From: Chrysoperla carnea
Taxonomy: Eukaryota; Arthropoda; Insecta; Neuroptera; Chrysopidae
DNA length: 64,000 bases
Direction: 5' to 3'
NCBI RefSeq assembly: GCF_905475395.1
Contig: NC_058339.1
Span: forward strand, 55,809,172-55,873,171
The notes beneath the pieces are model-generated. The model was given only the letters and a program-made list of their open reading frames with translations. It did not search any database and had not been told where the DNA came from. How positions within the stretch are numbered: the stretch's first letter is position 1; every line of letters starts with the position of its first letter. This document shows, in pieces, positions 48,824 to 61,949 of this stretch. The translations under genes were made by a program, and so were the position numbers.

Positions 48824-49511
48824 TTCAATTGAACATTCATTCGCTTTTGGCTTCGGTACTCACTTGAAGAATTGTTTTTATATCCAAAAAGCAGGTAGCT
48901 GAAAAAAAATACACACTTCAGAGAGAAATAACCTTGACTGATTTGATTTCACATTGTGCAATATTTTACTAAAGCCGTTCTTGGAACTTTGTGTTTTTTA
49001 GCTTTAATACAAATTATGGTTGATAATACGTTAACAAAAATTTATTACAAAATTTTTTTATTTAAAAAAAAAAATTAAAATTATTGATTTAAATATTTTT
49101 AATATATATATAAAATTTAATTTTAAAAATAAACGTTACTTTTTCTTACTTGATTTTTTTAATTAAATTTAATTCGTTAAAATTTTTTGTATCATTTAAA
49201 TATGGTAAAAATTATTATTTAAATAAATCTACAGAATTAAAAATATCGTCCTCTCCATTTAGTTTGCCTGCACTGCAGTAGTTCATAACAAAAACGAATT
49301 TTCCCAGACTGATACATAAATAGTTTTATTACTTGACACAACACTAGACACCATTCGTACGGTTAGCTGTGTGAGTGTAGTAATGAAATGTTTAGTGATC
49401 TGAAGGTGTCTATTTATGCTAGTGGAATATTATTATTTTATTTGACAAACAATTTAAAAACTATTTTATATTTGTGATTTAAAATAATTAATTAAAGTTA
49501 TTTTGGCTAAA
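48824..49511. promoter_or_regulatory. Shared intergenic region between divergent MRP and SAFB-like genes
   Basis: The first coding ATGs are 688 bp apart, facing away from each other. 5' UTRs and both promoters are expected here. No clear TATA box or initiator could be assigned by eye in this very AT-rich stretch. The assignment rests on gene layout. Confidence 0.45.
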
Positions 49512-52500
49512 ATGGCAAAAAGGGTGACTTTAGATGTGGATTCATCAATCATCGAAAAAAATTTGTTATTTACGGTATTATATTTTTTTCCTGCAATAAA
49601 ATATCTATTTACACGCTAACGTTATCGTTATATTAAAATTATTGTTTGCATTGATTTTTAAAGACTCAAGGTTGCCACCTCAAAGTTGCGCGAAATTAAG
49701 AGATAAACCAGAAAGTCGAAAGATAGTGAAATTAATCTAATTAAACCACCGAATTATATATTTGATGTTTTGTGTACAAAGTTTTTCTATAATTAAATAT
49801 TTAAATAAATATGCATTTCAAGTAATTTAAACTTGAATATGAAACAAATAAAAAAAAAATATATGATGATATTGGGTAGGACCAAATTAGCGATAAAATG
49901 ATAGACGTTCTGCTACACGAGCGTCGATCTAATCGTACGTTTTTCCGTCTATATGAAGACTTATTTAACACAATGTATTGTTAGAACGCAGATTGTAAAT
50001 GTGCGTCAGTTTGGACATAAGCCTTATTAAGCATACATCGTTGAAATCAACGTGCAATGAAATTCACGTTCGTTATTTAAGGTTTGAACATAAATTCATA
50101 CAGTTCAGTGGACAGTTCTGTCCATCGCGTGTTGCTGGACGAGCATCGAGCGACATGCGATTAATAACAATTGCCCACTGCATGCATTCACTATAATACA
50201 AAGTGGCGAGCGACAGGCGAATAACAATTAAACTGTATAAGATTATCATTATTGATTGAAAAATCTATGTTTCAATCATAATTTCATGAAGTTTTTTGTA
50301 AGGACACGCGATTAGCAATCTGTCCACTGAACTATACGAAGTTATGATTGAACCATGGGTTTTTTATCATTAGTCACCATTTCTTTCTATTCAGTTGCTA
50401 ATCGCGTGTATATCGCCGCCCATCACTTGCCATAATATATTGTAGCCGCACCTCTAGATAATTACTATTAAGACTGACAATTTTTTGGGACTTTTCTACC
50501 AAAATAAAAATTGATTTAAAATTTAATTATTAAAAATTTATTTTGAAAAATGTGATAGTCAATATATGTCGTAAAATTAATGGGTGCAATCTAAAATTCA
50601 AAGCAAATGTTCGAAATAACCATATAATATCGAACCGAATTTATGCGATTATTCGAACACTTACGAAAACTCCATCCAGAAAATAAAATTTTTTAGGATA
50701 TTCCGCTTACCCATGACAAGATCTCCAAGGCAACATAAACAATAATTATAGTGTGAGATTAATATTTAATAAGTTATTTAAACGTTAGCTTGTAAATAGT
50801 TGGTTGTTTTTATCTGAAGTTAGTTGTAGTTGATAATAAATGTTAGTTATTTTTGCTTTGAAAATTATAGGAACAAGATAGTTGCGAATTAGATTCACTT
50901 TTTCCAAAGCAAGAAGAAAATGCAATTTTAACTAAACCTTTGCCTGGTGAGTATTTTTTTACTATCAATAAATGACTCATTATATTAAATGATTTTATGT
51001 AATTGTAATAATTGTATTATAATTACTTGAAATAATTCCATTTTGGTATGTTAAAAAACACCTATTTTTTTAACCTATCATTTACAAAAAATAATTTTGT
51101 TATAATTATGTTAAATGTAATTATTCAATCTTATTGACGAAATATTTGTTTTAATCAATATTTTTAGTACTAATTCAATAAGATTATGTAGTATTCTAAT
51201 TATAAATTAATTTTTTTACAATTCGTAACTGAGTAAGAGGGGGCATTTATAAGACAGACGTATTAATTTTCGTGTCGACGGAAAATTTATTTTTGTCTGT
51301 CAAATTAGTTGACTGTCAAATTAGTTGTTCCGATTAAAAAATTCGAAATGACACAAGAAAAATTGAATTATTTGTGAAATTGTCCTGAGAAATATTTATT
51401 TGTACGGCTGAAGATGTCAAGAAATTAGAATAAATTAGTTAATATTAATTAGTAGCAGTCTCTTAGATAATTGATAAATTTGTGTTTTTTTTTTCGCTGA
51501 ATCCGAATGAATCGTAAATTTTTGTCTCTATTTCGGTTAATTTATAAATAACGATTTCTAGGATTAGGGTACTTGTTTAAATTTTTCTAATGATGTTTTT
51601 TAAAAAGTACCTACAAATTTGTTTTGTTTAAAAAAGTTTGACTGGACAATATCATTTAAGACTTTTGGAAGAAAAAGAGTATGACTCAGTTTAAAGGAAA
51701 AATTTGTTCTTCTGAATAGCTAATTTTTTATTTAATGAGAGTTTAACGTGAATACTATCAGTCCGTAGATTGCTTTTTTGAGAATTTGCCACTGAAAACC
51801 CGGAGGTTTTGAATCAAATAGAAAATTTTATTGTATATGCAAAAAATGGTCTTCACGAGTTTTGTTATAACTGAAGAGGCACGGAGACTTCGATTTATAT
51901 TCACTAGAGCACCTTCACTTCTCTATATTTTTTAAATAAAGTTGTTTCAAAAAAATTAATTATGGATATCAATAAAAATTTCGTTTATTATTCTAGAATA
52001 CCCGAGATTGTAAATAATTTCGCGTCGTCAATCATTATACATTGAAATTCAATTATTTCTATTTTTCGAAAATATTTTTAAAATTCGCAAGTACTCTATT
52101 CCGATGAGCTTTATTTTTTTTTAATATATGATAATTTTGATAGTTGTAATCTTTCTAAACAATATAAATAATGTTATCTATTTCTGGAAATAGTTCAAAT
52201 ATGGAAAAGAAGATTTTCTTGTGAATTTAAAATACTAAAACCAAAAATAATTTAATTAAAAAAAAAAAATGTTTCATGTTATTATTTGATTGTGCCTCGT
52301 CTTAATTAATATCGGTTTTCAGTTCCCATCAAAATGAGTGACGAAGTAAATTTACAATTAAACGAAAATAAAAATGATTCCGCAGAAAACAACTCAACAA
52401 ATTTAAATACAAACAATGATAATAGTACAATTGAAAATTTAGAATTAAAAAATACTAGTATTGATAAAAAAGTTAATGATGATAATACTAACAATGATAA

Positions 52501-54805
52501 CAATAGTGATAAAACTGATTCAAACGAACAAATATTGAATAAAATTGAAAAAAATGTTGATAACACTGAAACAACAACACCTTCTGATTCAACGGGACCT
52601 GAACCTGACAATCATGTGGAAACTTCAGTTAAGGAAGATAATGTAAAAACTCTAGTAAAGGAAGATAATATGAAAACTCCAGCTAAGGAAGATAATGTAA
52701 AAACTCCATCTAAAGAGGATGATATAAAAACAGGGGACGAAGAGAAGAAAGAAAGTCCTTCTATCCAAGATAAAGAAACAATGAGTAGCTCTCAAAATGA
52801 TGAGACGCATGATGAAATCGACATAACATTAGAATACGACGATGTTGATCACTTACTCACTGATGAAGTTACGGAAGAAAAAACTAAAAAAACCGATGCG
52901 AGTAAAGATGAAGAAAAAAATGTGTCTGCCAAAAATAGCGAGGAAACAGTTAAAACTAGCGAGCCGAACGAAAGTACTGATAAACCAAATCATGCAACGT
53001 CGGGGAGATGTTTGTGGGTCAGTGGATTATCTCACACAACTCGTGCTAATGACTTAAAGCAACATTTTGTTAGTCAAGGGCGAGTTATTGGTGCAAAAGT
53101 TGTATCAAATTCAAGATCACCGGGTGCTCGTTGTTATGGTTATATTGTAATGTCGACTCCTGAAGAAGCTGAAGCTTGTGTGAAAAATTTACATCATAGT
53201 AAGCTATTGAATCGATTTATCTCTGTACAAAAAGCGAAATCTGATAAACAGAGTGATAATACTGGTGAACCTAGGGATAGTCCTAATAAAAATGTGGATT
53301 CGAGCAAATCCAAAAAACATGAAGATGAAAAAATGGAAGCAGGAGACATGGCAACTAATGATGAACTAGTTAAATCAGAGAGTAGTACAAGTATTGATAA
53401 AAAGAAAGATTCTAAAGATGATGCTTCCCCCAAACGATCACGTAAAGATACTGAATCATCGGATAAAAAGCATTCAAAAGATTTAGCTAAACGACGTCGA
53501 GAATCTAAAGAACGGCATACAAAAAAAGATAATCGGGATAAAAAGCTTGACAAATATCAAAAACTTCGCGAAGAAAGGGAAAGGCAGCGCCGAATTGAGG
53601 AAGGGTGGCGTATACGAGATGCACAAAGACGTCAACGTGAAGAGGCTGCTCGTTTAGATCGTGAACGACAAGCTTTGCGTATGGAAAGAGAACGTTTACA
53701 ACGTGAAAAAATGGAACTACTACGCCTCGAGAAAAAAGAATTAGAAAAAGAACGCGAAGAATTAAAACGTCAAAAAGCAAAAATTGAGGAAGCTACTCGT
53801 AAAAAACATGAATCGATTCGCTCTGAACGTTCTAAAAAGCGACGAGAACGATCAAGATCTAGATCCCCACCAAGTAGAAGATCACGATCGCCTGATTTAT
53901 CAATTAAAATATCTAAAAAACGTGAAATGGAAAAGTATAAAGATCCTGAACGACATTTTGGATTAATTGACAAACATAAAGACTTAAAGTATAAAGAATC
54001 ATCCTTAAAAGATTCATATCGGGGTGGTTTCAAAGATCGACATGACTTTGAATATAATCGTACAATGGATCCAAAGTACGATCGTTATCCGCCTGAGAAG
54101 AAAGATAGTATATATAAACCTCGCGATATTGACCTAAAAACTGATGATTTTATTAAGAATCCAGGTTTTTCAAATAAACGTAATGATGATATTGGCTTTG
54201 AACCACCCCCGCCGCGTATTTCCACTAGTGACGCAAATCATTTTAATGTGTTACCAATGTCTCAATCGGCACCATATGGAGGCACTTCAGGTCATAATCG
54301 TATGTTACGAGATGATTTCCATAACAAAGATATGTTTGTATCTCCTATAAATAGTTCAAGAAGTGTGGACCGAGTAAGCGATAGGTTTCCAATTGAACGT
54401 CATGAACGCTTGTCAAATGAAAATATGGACATGAATCATCGTTCACGGGGATATTTACCTGAAATGGATATGTTTCCTAAACAAGATACTTCACGTATGG
54501 TACCCCCAGTACGACAAGATCGTTTAGATAGAGACAATATTCGTGTAAATCGAGATGACCGGCATATGGATCCATTACCAATCCGTTCAAATCCTGGTCG
54601 GTATCCAATGGAACATGAACGAGATTTTCATCATCGTGATCAATGGTATTTGGATAGAATGGGTCCGTCAAAACGTATAATACCACCTGCTTTACCTGCC
54701 CGTGGTGATGGGATGATGAATCGTGCATCTTGGGAAACTGCTCGATATGATCAAAGTATTCGACCACCTGGAGTGTATTCAAGTAGTAAAATTGATCGTC
54801 ATTAA
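49512..54805 (+). CDS. Saf-B: SAFB-like nuclear RNA-binding protein (RRM, R/E-rich coiled coil)
   Basis: The main exon is 52323-54805. Two short upstream exons, 49512-49574 ([20 protein letters not shown]) and 50871-50946 ([20 protein letters not shown]), join it in frame with GT/AG sites to give 873 residues. Translation from the first ATG of the main exon (52334) would give 823. The RRM at about 274-354 reads [20 protein letters not shown] and [11 protein letters not shown], close to SAFB/SLTM (WVSGLSSTTRATDLK, ARCYGFVTMST). An acidic, Asn/Lys-rich region with four KEDNVKT-type repeats precedes it. After it come a long Arg/Glu-rich coiled coil (about 436-542), an RS stretch ([14 protein letters not shown]) and an Arg/Pro/Met-rich tail. 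SAFB proteins bind RNA and scaffold-attachment DNA in the nucleus and affect transcription and splicing. The N-terminal SAP domain typical of SAFB is not visible. The upstream exons are less certain than the main one. Confidence 0.85.
50080..50415. repeat. Nested inverted-repeat cluster in SAFB-like intron 1
   Basis: Two sets of arms are clear: 'agttcagtggacag' (50102 on) against 'ctgtccactgaact' (50319 on), and 'acacgcgattagcaa' (50304 on) against 'ttgctaatcgcgtgt' (50394 on). Direct repeats of 'gagcgaca.gcga..aataac' also occur at about 50148 and 50207. The region is more GC-rich than its surroundings and has no open frame. It fits a foldback or MITE-type element. Confidence 0.65.
52628..52735 (+). 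repeat. Four 27-bp coding repeats (KEDNVKT) in the SAFB-like gene
   Basis: Four consecutive 9-residue units ([36 protein letters not shown]) lie in the disordered acidic region ahead of the RRM. The array is a whole number of codons, so copy-number change would not break the frame. Confidence 0.9.
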
Positions 54806-57468
54806 ATTTTTTTAATTTAGGATGGATAACAGTTACAAATCATCCATTTTCGTATTTTATTAACGGTTTAAAATATATTTTATGATTTGGGTTACTTATT
54901 TATTTCCCAAAAAATTTGATTATTAAAAATTGGGACCTTTTTTTAAAACTAAATGAATGTTAGATATTGAAAGTGAAAGCATAGCAGAGTTAGTAAATAA
55001 AAGTAAAAGTTAATAATCATTGACTGTGGTACTGTTCCATCAATTTATTCGCTTCATAATTAACAAAAACTCATTCGTGTGTTAAATTTAACGGCCTGTT
55101 TACTCACATGCCAGCGAGATAAGTTATTCCTCTCACGCGAACATAATGTGTTAAGTTAATAGTTGTCAAATGTCGCGGTTCCCAAGATCTTAGAGTTGAT
55201 TTAAAAACAATTTAATAAAGGTTAAAAATGAGAGTATTAAATATTTTTCAGTTTTTTAAACATGAGTTTGTAGCTCAGAAAATACGCGCTTTGCATGCAA
55301 GTATTTGGATTTGGAACGATATATTATATTAATTAAATAAATTTTACTGAAGTTAAAAAACAAACTATTTTGAATATACAGGATTTTTAACCGACTAAGT
55401 AAATATTTAATATACTCATTTATAATAATTTCTTGAAAATTTTTAATCTATGTGCTGAATTGATTATATTCTTGAGGAAAAAAGTATTGTTTTTAAAAAA
55501 TTGAATTGATTTCGAAGGAAAATGAGAAAGTAGTGTTTCGAAATATATGTTCGAAACTTCGATATGATTTTTAAGACAATAAGGCGGGTAAGACAATGTT
55601 AAAGAACACATTGTAATTTTCAAATAAGTACGTTTTATCTACGCTTAAAATTTAACTAGGCGCGATTAATAATTAAAATCATATTACATAAACGTTAACC
55701 TTTTTATGTTTTATCTATTACTGTTAATAATAAAATTTTCAATTAAAAAAAATAAACCAACAATTTAAGTTTATTTTACAAAGACTCTAAGGTCCCTAAA
55801 ATAATGACGTACTTGATATTTAGTAACATTGGATCCAAAGATCGATTAAATTAACAAAATTAGAAATTAAAAAAATTTGTTACACATAGAATAAATATTT
55901 AACTTCACTCTTAATTTTTATTTAAATTGAGCTATAGCGCATATTAGTAATTCCCACTGTTTTTCTGTTTGTTTTTTTATTAGGTTGCAACTAAAATTTT
56001 CCATGGTTTGAGTATCTAGATATAATTTATTCGCATGTGATTGTAGGGCTAAGATTTGTCCTTAATGTGTGTTTCAATTGTTAAGAACTATCTGTAACTT
56101 CTTCCCATTAAAAAATCAAGTTATTCACAGGAAATTTAACCTCATAAATTGTGTTACGTATTGCAATAATTACGTAATTGTAAATGTGTAATCTATTTTC
56201 AAATTTTATATTGTTACATAACATATTTTCGATTATATAAACGTCCTGTGAAATAAAAATATTTAAAAAAGTTCTAATTTTTTTTTTTCAAAATTAAGAA
56301 TTGTATTAAAATATAATATTAATAAAAAAAATATTTAAAAAATGATCTAATAAAAGTTCAATATTGTTTATTTTTATTCATTTTCAGTTATTTTAAATTA
56401 TATTTAATTAAAATCCATCAACTCAATTAAATTGTATGTTATTAATAAGTCACAATATGATCTTATCTCAATTGTTTATGAAAAAATTAGAACATGTTGT
56501 TGAATTATACTGATAGGCAACAAAAGTGGGACAACAATTATAATTTAAAATAAAGTATTTAAATTGATGTGTCTTTGATTTTATGCCGAACAAGCCCATT
56601 GTTATGAGAAATGAGTAATTATTCTGAAGCTTATGAATTTGATTTGTACAAATACTCTGTTTCTATATCCTAGTTACAGTACATACAAAGTAGTCCAGTG
56701 ATATGACGAATATTCGCATGATTTTTTTATTATTCGCCGCGTTCGCAAGAAACGATGCGAATGATTTTAACAAACTAACCTCACATCAAATCAAAACAAA
56801 CTGAAAGTATGTAGTAGAATGGTCAATTATAAAATCGTCTTTTTGACAGTAATTAAATTAGCTTAGAAAATCATTCAATAGAATTCGATTCTAGTATTTT
56901 ACGACTATTCGCCGCCATGTTCTTATCAACAACATAAAGGTGTATTTTCATGCTGTCTTTTGACGCTGAGTTTTAGCATCAAATTAGGTCACGTGGTTAG
57001 TTTAGGCCGTGCTGCCGTCTGGGAAAAAAACTTAGCAGCGTCACTTCGTCAAAAGCTAAACTTAGTTTCGCTTTTTATTATCAGGATTTATTTGGACAGT
57101 AATCATATTCAGCTGTCATAATCGATATAGTAAATAGTTGATTATTTATCATTACCGTGTGCTTTATCTAAAATGAGGTTAACAAATTACTTTTAATATC
57201 TATATCTAGAGTTTAAAAAAAGTTTTCATAATGAAGAAAATCACAGATTCTGTGATTCTATGTATCTCACTGTCAGAAAAATGCCACAGTTAAAACCATA
57301 GATAATAAATATTTATATTATACTATAGATAGGCATCTCTATCATCACCAAGGAAACTTGAGATTTAGTTCTCACTCTGTTCACCAGATAGCGCTTCAAT
57401 CAATTGACCGCCTTTTTTAAAATACTCAATGCCAAATTCTAAATACAATTTAAATTTTTACTTTTTTT
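54806..57468. other. 3' UTR of the SAFB-like gene and intergenic DNA
   Basis: Begins with the 3' UTR. AATAAA hexamers occur at 55214-55219 and 56252-56257, so the transcript end is ambiguous. No other gene recognised. The stretch 56900-57060 is somewhat GC-richer but has no coding signal. Confidence 0.5.
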
Positions 57469-57572
57469 TTGTTTTACTGTTTTAGAACATGTTTTGGTAT
57501 CAAATTTTTATTTGAAATGCTATCAAATATCTTTTTTCCAAATCATGTGCTTAAAACAGTAAAACAAAAAAT
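57469..57572. repeat. Inverted repeat (hairpin)
   Basis: Arms of about 20-25 bp: 'tttgttttactgtttta.....catg' at 57469-57493 and its complement 'catgtgcttaaaacagtaaaacaaaa' at 57544-57572, with about 50 nt between. It lies just beyond the 3' end of the THAP relic, so it could be connected with a transposon end. Confidence 0.6.
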
Positions 57573-57625
57573 AATTAAATATTTTAAAGAAAAAAAAAAC
57601 GCTTTTAACTTATAAAATAAATTTA

Positions 57626-58205
57626 TTAAACATCTAATCTTTTATTTTTGTTTATACTTTTATGTCTAATTTTATATTTCTTACATTTACGTAATGCTAA
57701 TTTTTTAATCCTATCAGTAGCAAATCTTAAATCTATTCCCCTCAAAATATTATTTACATTCCGAACCCACACCCTTGTATAAAATAAAAACATTCTATTT
57801 ATAAATAAAAATTTTAAATCGTGTTTCTTACAACTAAAATTAAAACTAATAAATGTTTGCATCCGTGGTGTAATTAACAGTTTTAGATTTTGCAAATACG
57901 CAAACTGAGGTAAATACGTATGCATAATCTCGGAGCATTTTGAATATATTTTTCAATTAAGGTATGTTCGTCATCTGAAGCAGCATCTTCTTTTAATAAA
58001 TCATTTCTGCAAGTACGAGTATTCGATGTCCGTTCGACCAATCGCTATTGTCCAATTTTTAAACTTCTGAAAAATTAAGTCTTTCAGGAATATTTCTATC
58101 CAAGTTAACAATTTTTTTACTTACCTCAAAATTCTTAGGAATCACATGTAAACTAATATCCTTCTGTGTTTTTACACAACCTTTCACACAACAATGAAAA
58201 ACCAT
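57626..58205 (-). pseudogene. Broken THAP-domain gene (P-element/THAP9-type relic?)
   Basis: On the minus strand a first exon (58205-58125) reads MVFHCCVKGCVKTQKDISLH then VIPKNFE, and after GT/AG a second begins at 58066 with KFKNWTIAIGRT. This is the N-terminal half of a THAP zinc finger (C-x4-C near the start, H-x-(F/I)P, then W). After that the frame is lost: a stop follows in this frame, and the remaining Cys (NTRTC) is in another frame, with no CxxH partner in order. A 99-residue open frame further on (57925-57626) has a basic end (FLFYTRVWVRNVNNILRG) that resembles the C termini of THAP-containing transposases. The whole looks like an internally deleted, inactive copy. Confidence 0.55.
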
Positions 58206-58494
58206 CTTAATATTTATTTAATTTTTAATTAATATTTTATTTGACACTATTTCAGATAAATTTTTGTATTAGTCTGTCAAATTTGACCAGGCAACTATGA
58301 TCAAAATGATTGTAGAAATTTAGAAAGTTTATGTGATACATACAACGTTTTTGTAATATTCATTGCCTATACTGTATAAATTAAGAACTTGATCTACAGT
58401 AGTGAAATCTTTTGAACAGAGTGATAAGTTTTTGGAACTCACATGGTAAAAACAGTTCAAGTTTCTTATCTATATTATAATTAGTTGTCTATGG

Positions 58495-58560
58495 TTAAAA
58501 CATTCTAAGCGTACTCATCATATGATATGTTATAATAGTAACACTTAGAATGTTTTAAAA
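58495..58560. repeat. Short hairpin
   Basis: Arms 'ttaaaacattctaagcgt' and 'acacttagaatgttttaa' flank a loop of about 30 nt. One mismatch. No known role; possibly a small foldback element. Confidence 0.6.
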
Positions 58561-61500
58561 CGAGCATTTTTTCTGACATTGAGTATATGTAAAAAATATT
58601 ACCTTACGCCGCTTTCCAAAAAGAAAAAAAAACTTTGGTTTTTGACGATTAAACGTCAAAAACTAATCAAATTGACGTATAAATTTTACCTTTTACGATA
58701 TTTTTAAAGCATTAAAAAACATTTTCGTGATACAAATATTATTTTTATTCATAACTTAGATTTCAATTCAATAAATTTAAATGAGTTGCTAATTTGACTA
58801 GTCATGTGACGGCCGAACTATAACTCTATTTTTTTAGGCTTACTTTGACCCTCAAAACCAGCGTCAAGCATCATCATGAGGTTACTTAAGTGTAATTTCG
58901 AAATCGATGTATGGAAACAATTTTTGAAGAGTGTTGAGCACAATGGAACAACCGTAAAATTTGTGGCCAATCTCCACTATATATTCACGGCAAATTGAGC
59001 AACATTGTTGCCATTTAAACATTTGTACCTAATCAGACAGTGGTGCCACCTTTTTAAAATTGCTGACCCGGGTATTTTTAAATGGGATATTATGAAATGT
59101 TCAAAATTAATCTTTTTTTGATTTATTTGTAGTAAGAAATAAACTCATATTAGCGTTAAAATAAATATTTATTGATTATCAATTATTCAATCATTATCCA
59201 TAAAAGAATTACCAACAGAAAACTGTACAAGTTTCTGGCGATGAATCTAAAAGCCGGCTTATTTAGGATAGTCACATTGATTTCAGAATGCGTCATACTT
59301 ATGCAGAAAAAGAAGAACGGAGGATTTGGGAAGTAAAAAAAAGTTACTTTTGCGTTCATTAAGAGTTAAGTTTTTGAAAGAGAGGCGGAGAGATGATAAG
59401 CTTAGCGATGATGGAAGAAATAGTGTAATCTTGAATCGTGATTTATCACACTGAGAACATTTTTTGCCTTTACGAATTTAAAACATTAATTTTTCACTTA
59501 TTAAGTCGATTTCTCAACATAAATGAACTTCATAAATAAAAGTTGTCTCACTTTTTTGCCGGTTAAACTCATTAAAACCACAAATTAATTAGAAAAGACA
59601 ACGAAAGTTTTTAAGATGATATTCTCTTATTTATCACCAGATATTTGTGCGAATTTATTAAATGTGTAATAAGATAATAGAAATTTTACCATATTAAAAT
59701 GAAATAATGACACCACAAGTTTTTTTAAATTGTTTTATAGAAATATTTATATTATTAAACACTGTTTTATATTAAAAATTATTTATTTAGTATTATAATA
59801 AGTACATTATAATTTATTTTGAGTATTTCACAATAATTTATTAAATGTTGAAACTGCCTTTTTTTAAATTTTTGTACAAATTATTATTGTTGGGTAATAA
59901 TTGAAAACTTACCGTCAAAATTTTACAACGATGGAATTGTTATAATAACTGTTGACACTTCTACTCACATTGAACAACTGAGATATGTTTTAATATATTA
60001 TTATTATATAGACCAGATTATAATAATTATATTATTTCTTGATAGAATTTTTATTTTTGATAATTCAAAATTTTTCAAAATTTATTATTGTTTTTTATCC
60101 ATTACGACGATCTGTTTGGGAAAAAAAAAGTTTATCTAAAATATATTTGCATATTATTAAATTTTATTCGAATCATTCAATCATCATTTTTAAATGGAAT
60201 GTAAAACTATTTTTGATAAATTTATAATATTTGTGACGTCATGATTTTAAGCGCAGGCGTAAATGGAATGATTGAGCTTTTTTTTTTTAATATTTTCTTA
60301 TTTTAGAAAGAATACTTTTTCTATGAATTTTTGTTACGTCATTATTAATGTATAGATGTTAATGTGCTCCCTCTTACTTATTTTCAAGTAATGAGTGTTT
60401 GTTTTAACTTTCACATTTCTTCTAATTACTTTGAAAGTATATATATTTGTTACATGGTATGATATTGAACTTGTAATATATTTACCGTTAATTTTAAATT
60501 ATTTTCATAAAATTTCGGTAAATTTAGTTTGTGAAGTTTAATTGAATAGTTTTTTACAAACGATGATATATCTCTCCAAAAACGTTAGCTCGCATTGCCT
60601 AGGGGCCTCGACATTAGTTAATTCGGCACTGAACCTCTTAATAAATTAGGCTACACAAAGATGTAGCGTTTTCAGAAACACAATTTTGTTTATTTCGAAT
60701 AGAAAACTCTGAAATTTATTTAAAAGTAATTTTTTAATACTGAATAGGCGCCGGCGTTTTTTAGTAAATCGATAGATATGTTAGAACGCGTTAATCCTTG
60801 AAATAATGATTCATGAATACATAATTATTTAATGATTAGATAAAGATAGATTTAAACCATTTTGACGTCATTTGGTCGTATTGTCATAGAGATTGCACAA
60901 TCACAAACAAATTTTAATTCGTCCCTTCAAGGCCTACGAACAAATTAAAATATAAGCATGATTTTGTGAATTTTTTGAGTGTAGATTACTTTGATAGGTA
61001 ACTTGCTTCGTACGCAGTCGTCTATAATCTATACGAAAGGTTTTCAAACTTATTTCATCTAACGCCCACTTCGAGAATCAATTATTTTTTAGTGCCCCCT
61101 AAGCATGCTATATCCATCTTATCCTATACAAATTAACCTTACCGCCTCCTGTTGACCTCTGACGTCTGCAAGGAGACGTTATCGCCTACTTTGAGAAATA
61201 GTTCAGTCCCCCTATTTGGAGGCCAACTTTTTTGAGGTACACACTTCGTGATCATGTGGGATTTGTTCGTAATGTTATCAAAACAAAAATCCAAAAAAGT
61301 TGCACAAAAATTTTCCCCGGAACGATTTTTGATAGCGGGTTTTTTGAAAAATTTGAATAAAGGTGATTTATTGGGTTTTTTTGTGAAAATTGTTGATTTT
61401 CTCTGATAACATTAAATGGGAAAGTTGAAGATAATTCAAAAGTACGTATTTTGAGCCAAGACTCGAACCTGTGTCTTTACCCGTTCTCTAGTTATAAGCA

Positions 61501-61569
61501 GAAGTTTTGAAATAGATAAATTTTTTTCTCGGCCTCGGTTGGAGTGGGAGAATAATAATAGTTTGAAAA

Positions 61570-61905
61570 GGTAGCACTTTTTATACCATGTATATATGAA
61601 ATATACATAGTATATTAAGTTTAGTCCCAAGTTTGTAACGCTTAAAAATATTGATGCTACGAAAAAAATTTTGGTATAGGTGTTCATAGAATCATCTAAT
61701 TAGTCCATTTTCGATTGTCCGAACGACCGTCCGTCTGTCAACACAATAACTCAAAAACGAAAAAAATCAAGCTGAAATTTTTACAGCGCACTCAGGACGT
61801 AAAAAGTGAGGTCGAGTTCGTAAATGAGCAACATAGGTCAATTGAGTCTTGTCCGTAGGACGCATCTTGTAAACCGTTAGAGATGGAACAAACTGGCATT
61901 AATTG
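61570..61905 (-). repeat. Dispersed repeat family A, reverse copy
   Basis: Reverse-complement family A: 'taccatgtatatatgaaata', 'agtttagtcccaagtttgta', 'cacaataactcaaaaacgaa', 'aagtgaggtcgagttcgtaa' and 'catcttgtaaaccgttagag'. It is truncated before the 'caattaactcagtc' end and abuts family D. Confidence 0.75.
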
Positions 61906-61949
61906 CAGAATTAACATTTTGGTCATGAGATTACCATATACAAAATTGT

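Noticed and set aside
52306-54782. Long reverse-strand frames opposite the SAFB-like exon
   Set aside because: Shadows of the real coding strand, Ser/Leu-rich because the sense strand is Lys/Glu/Asp-rich.
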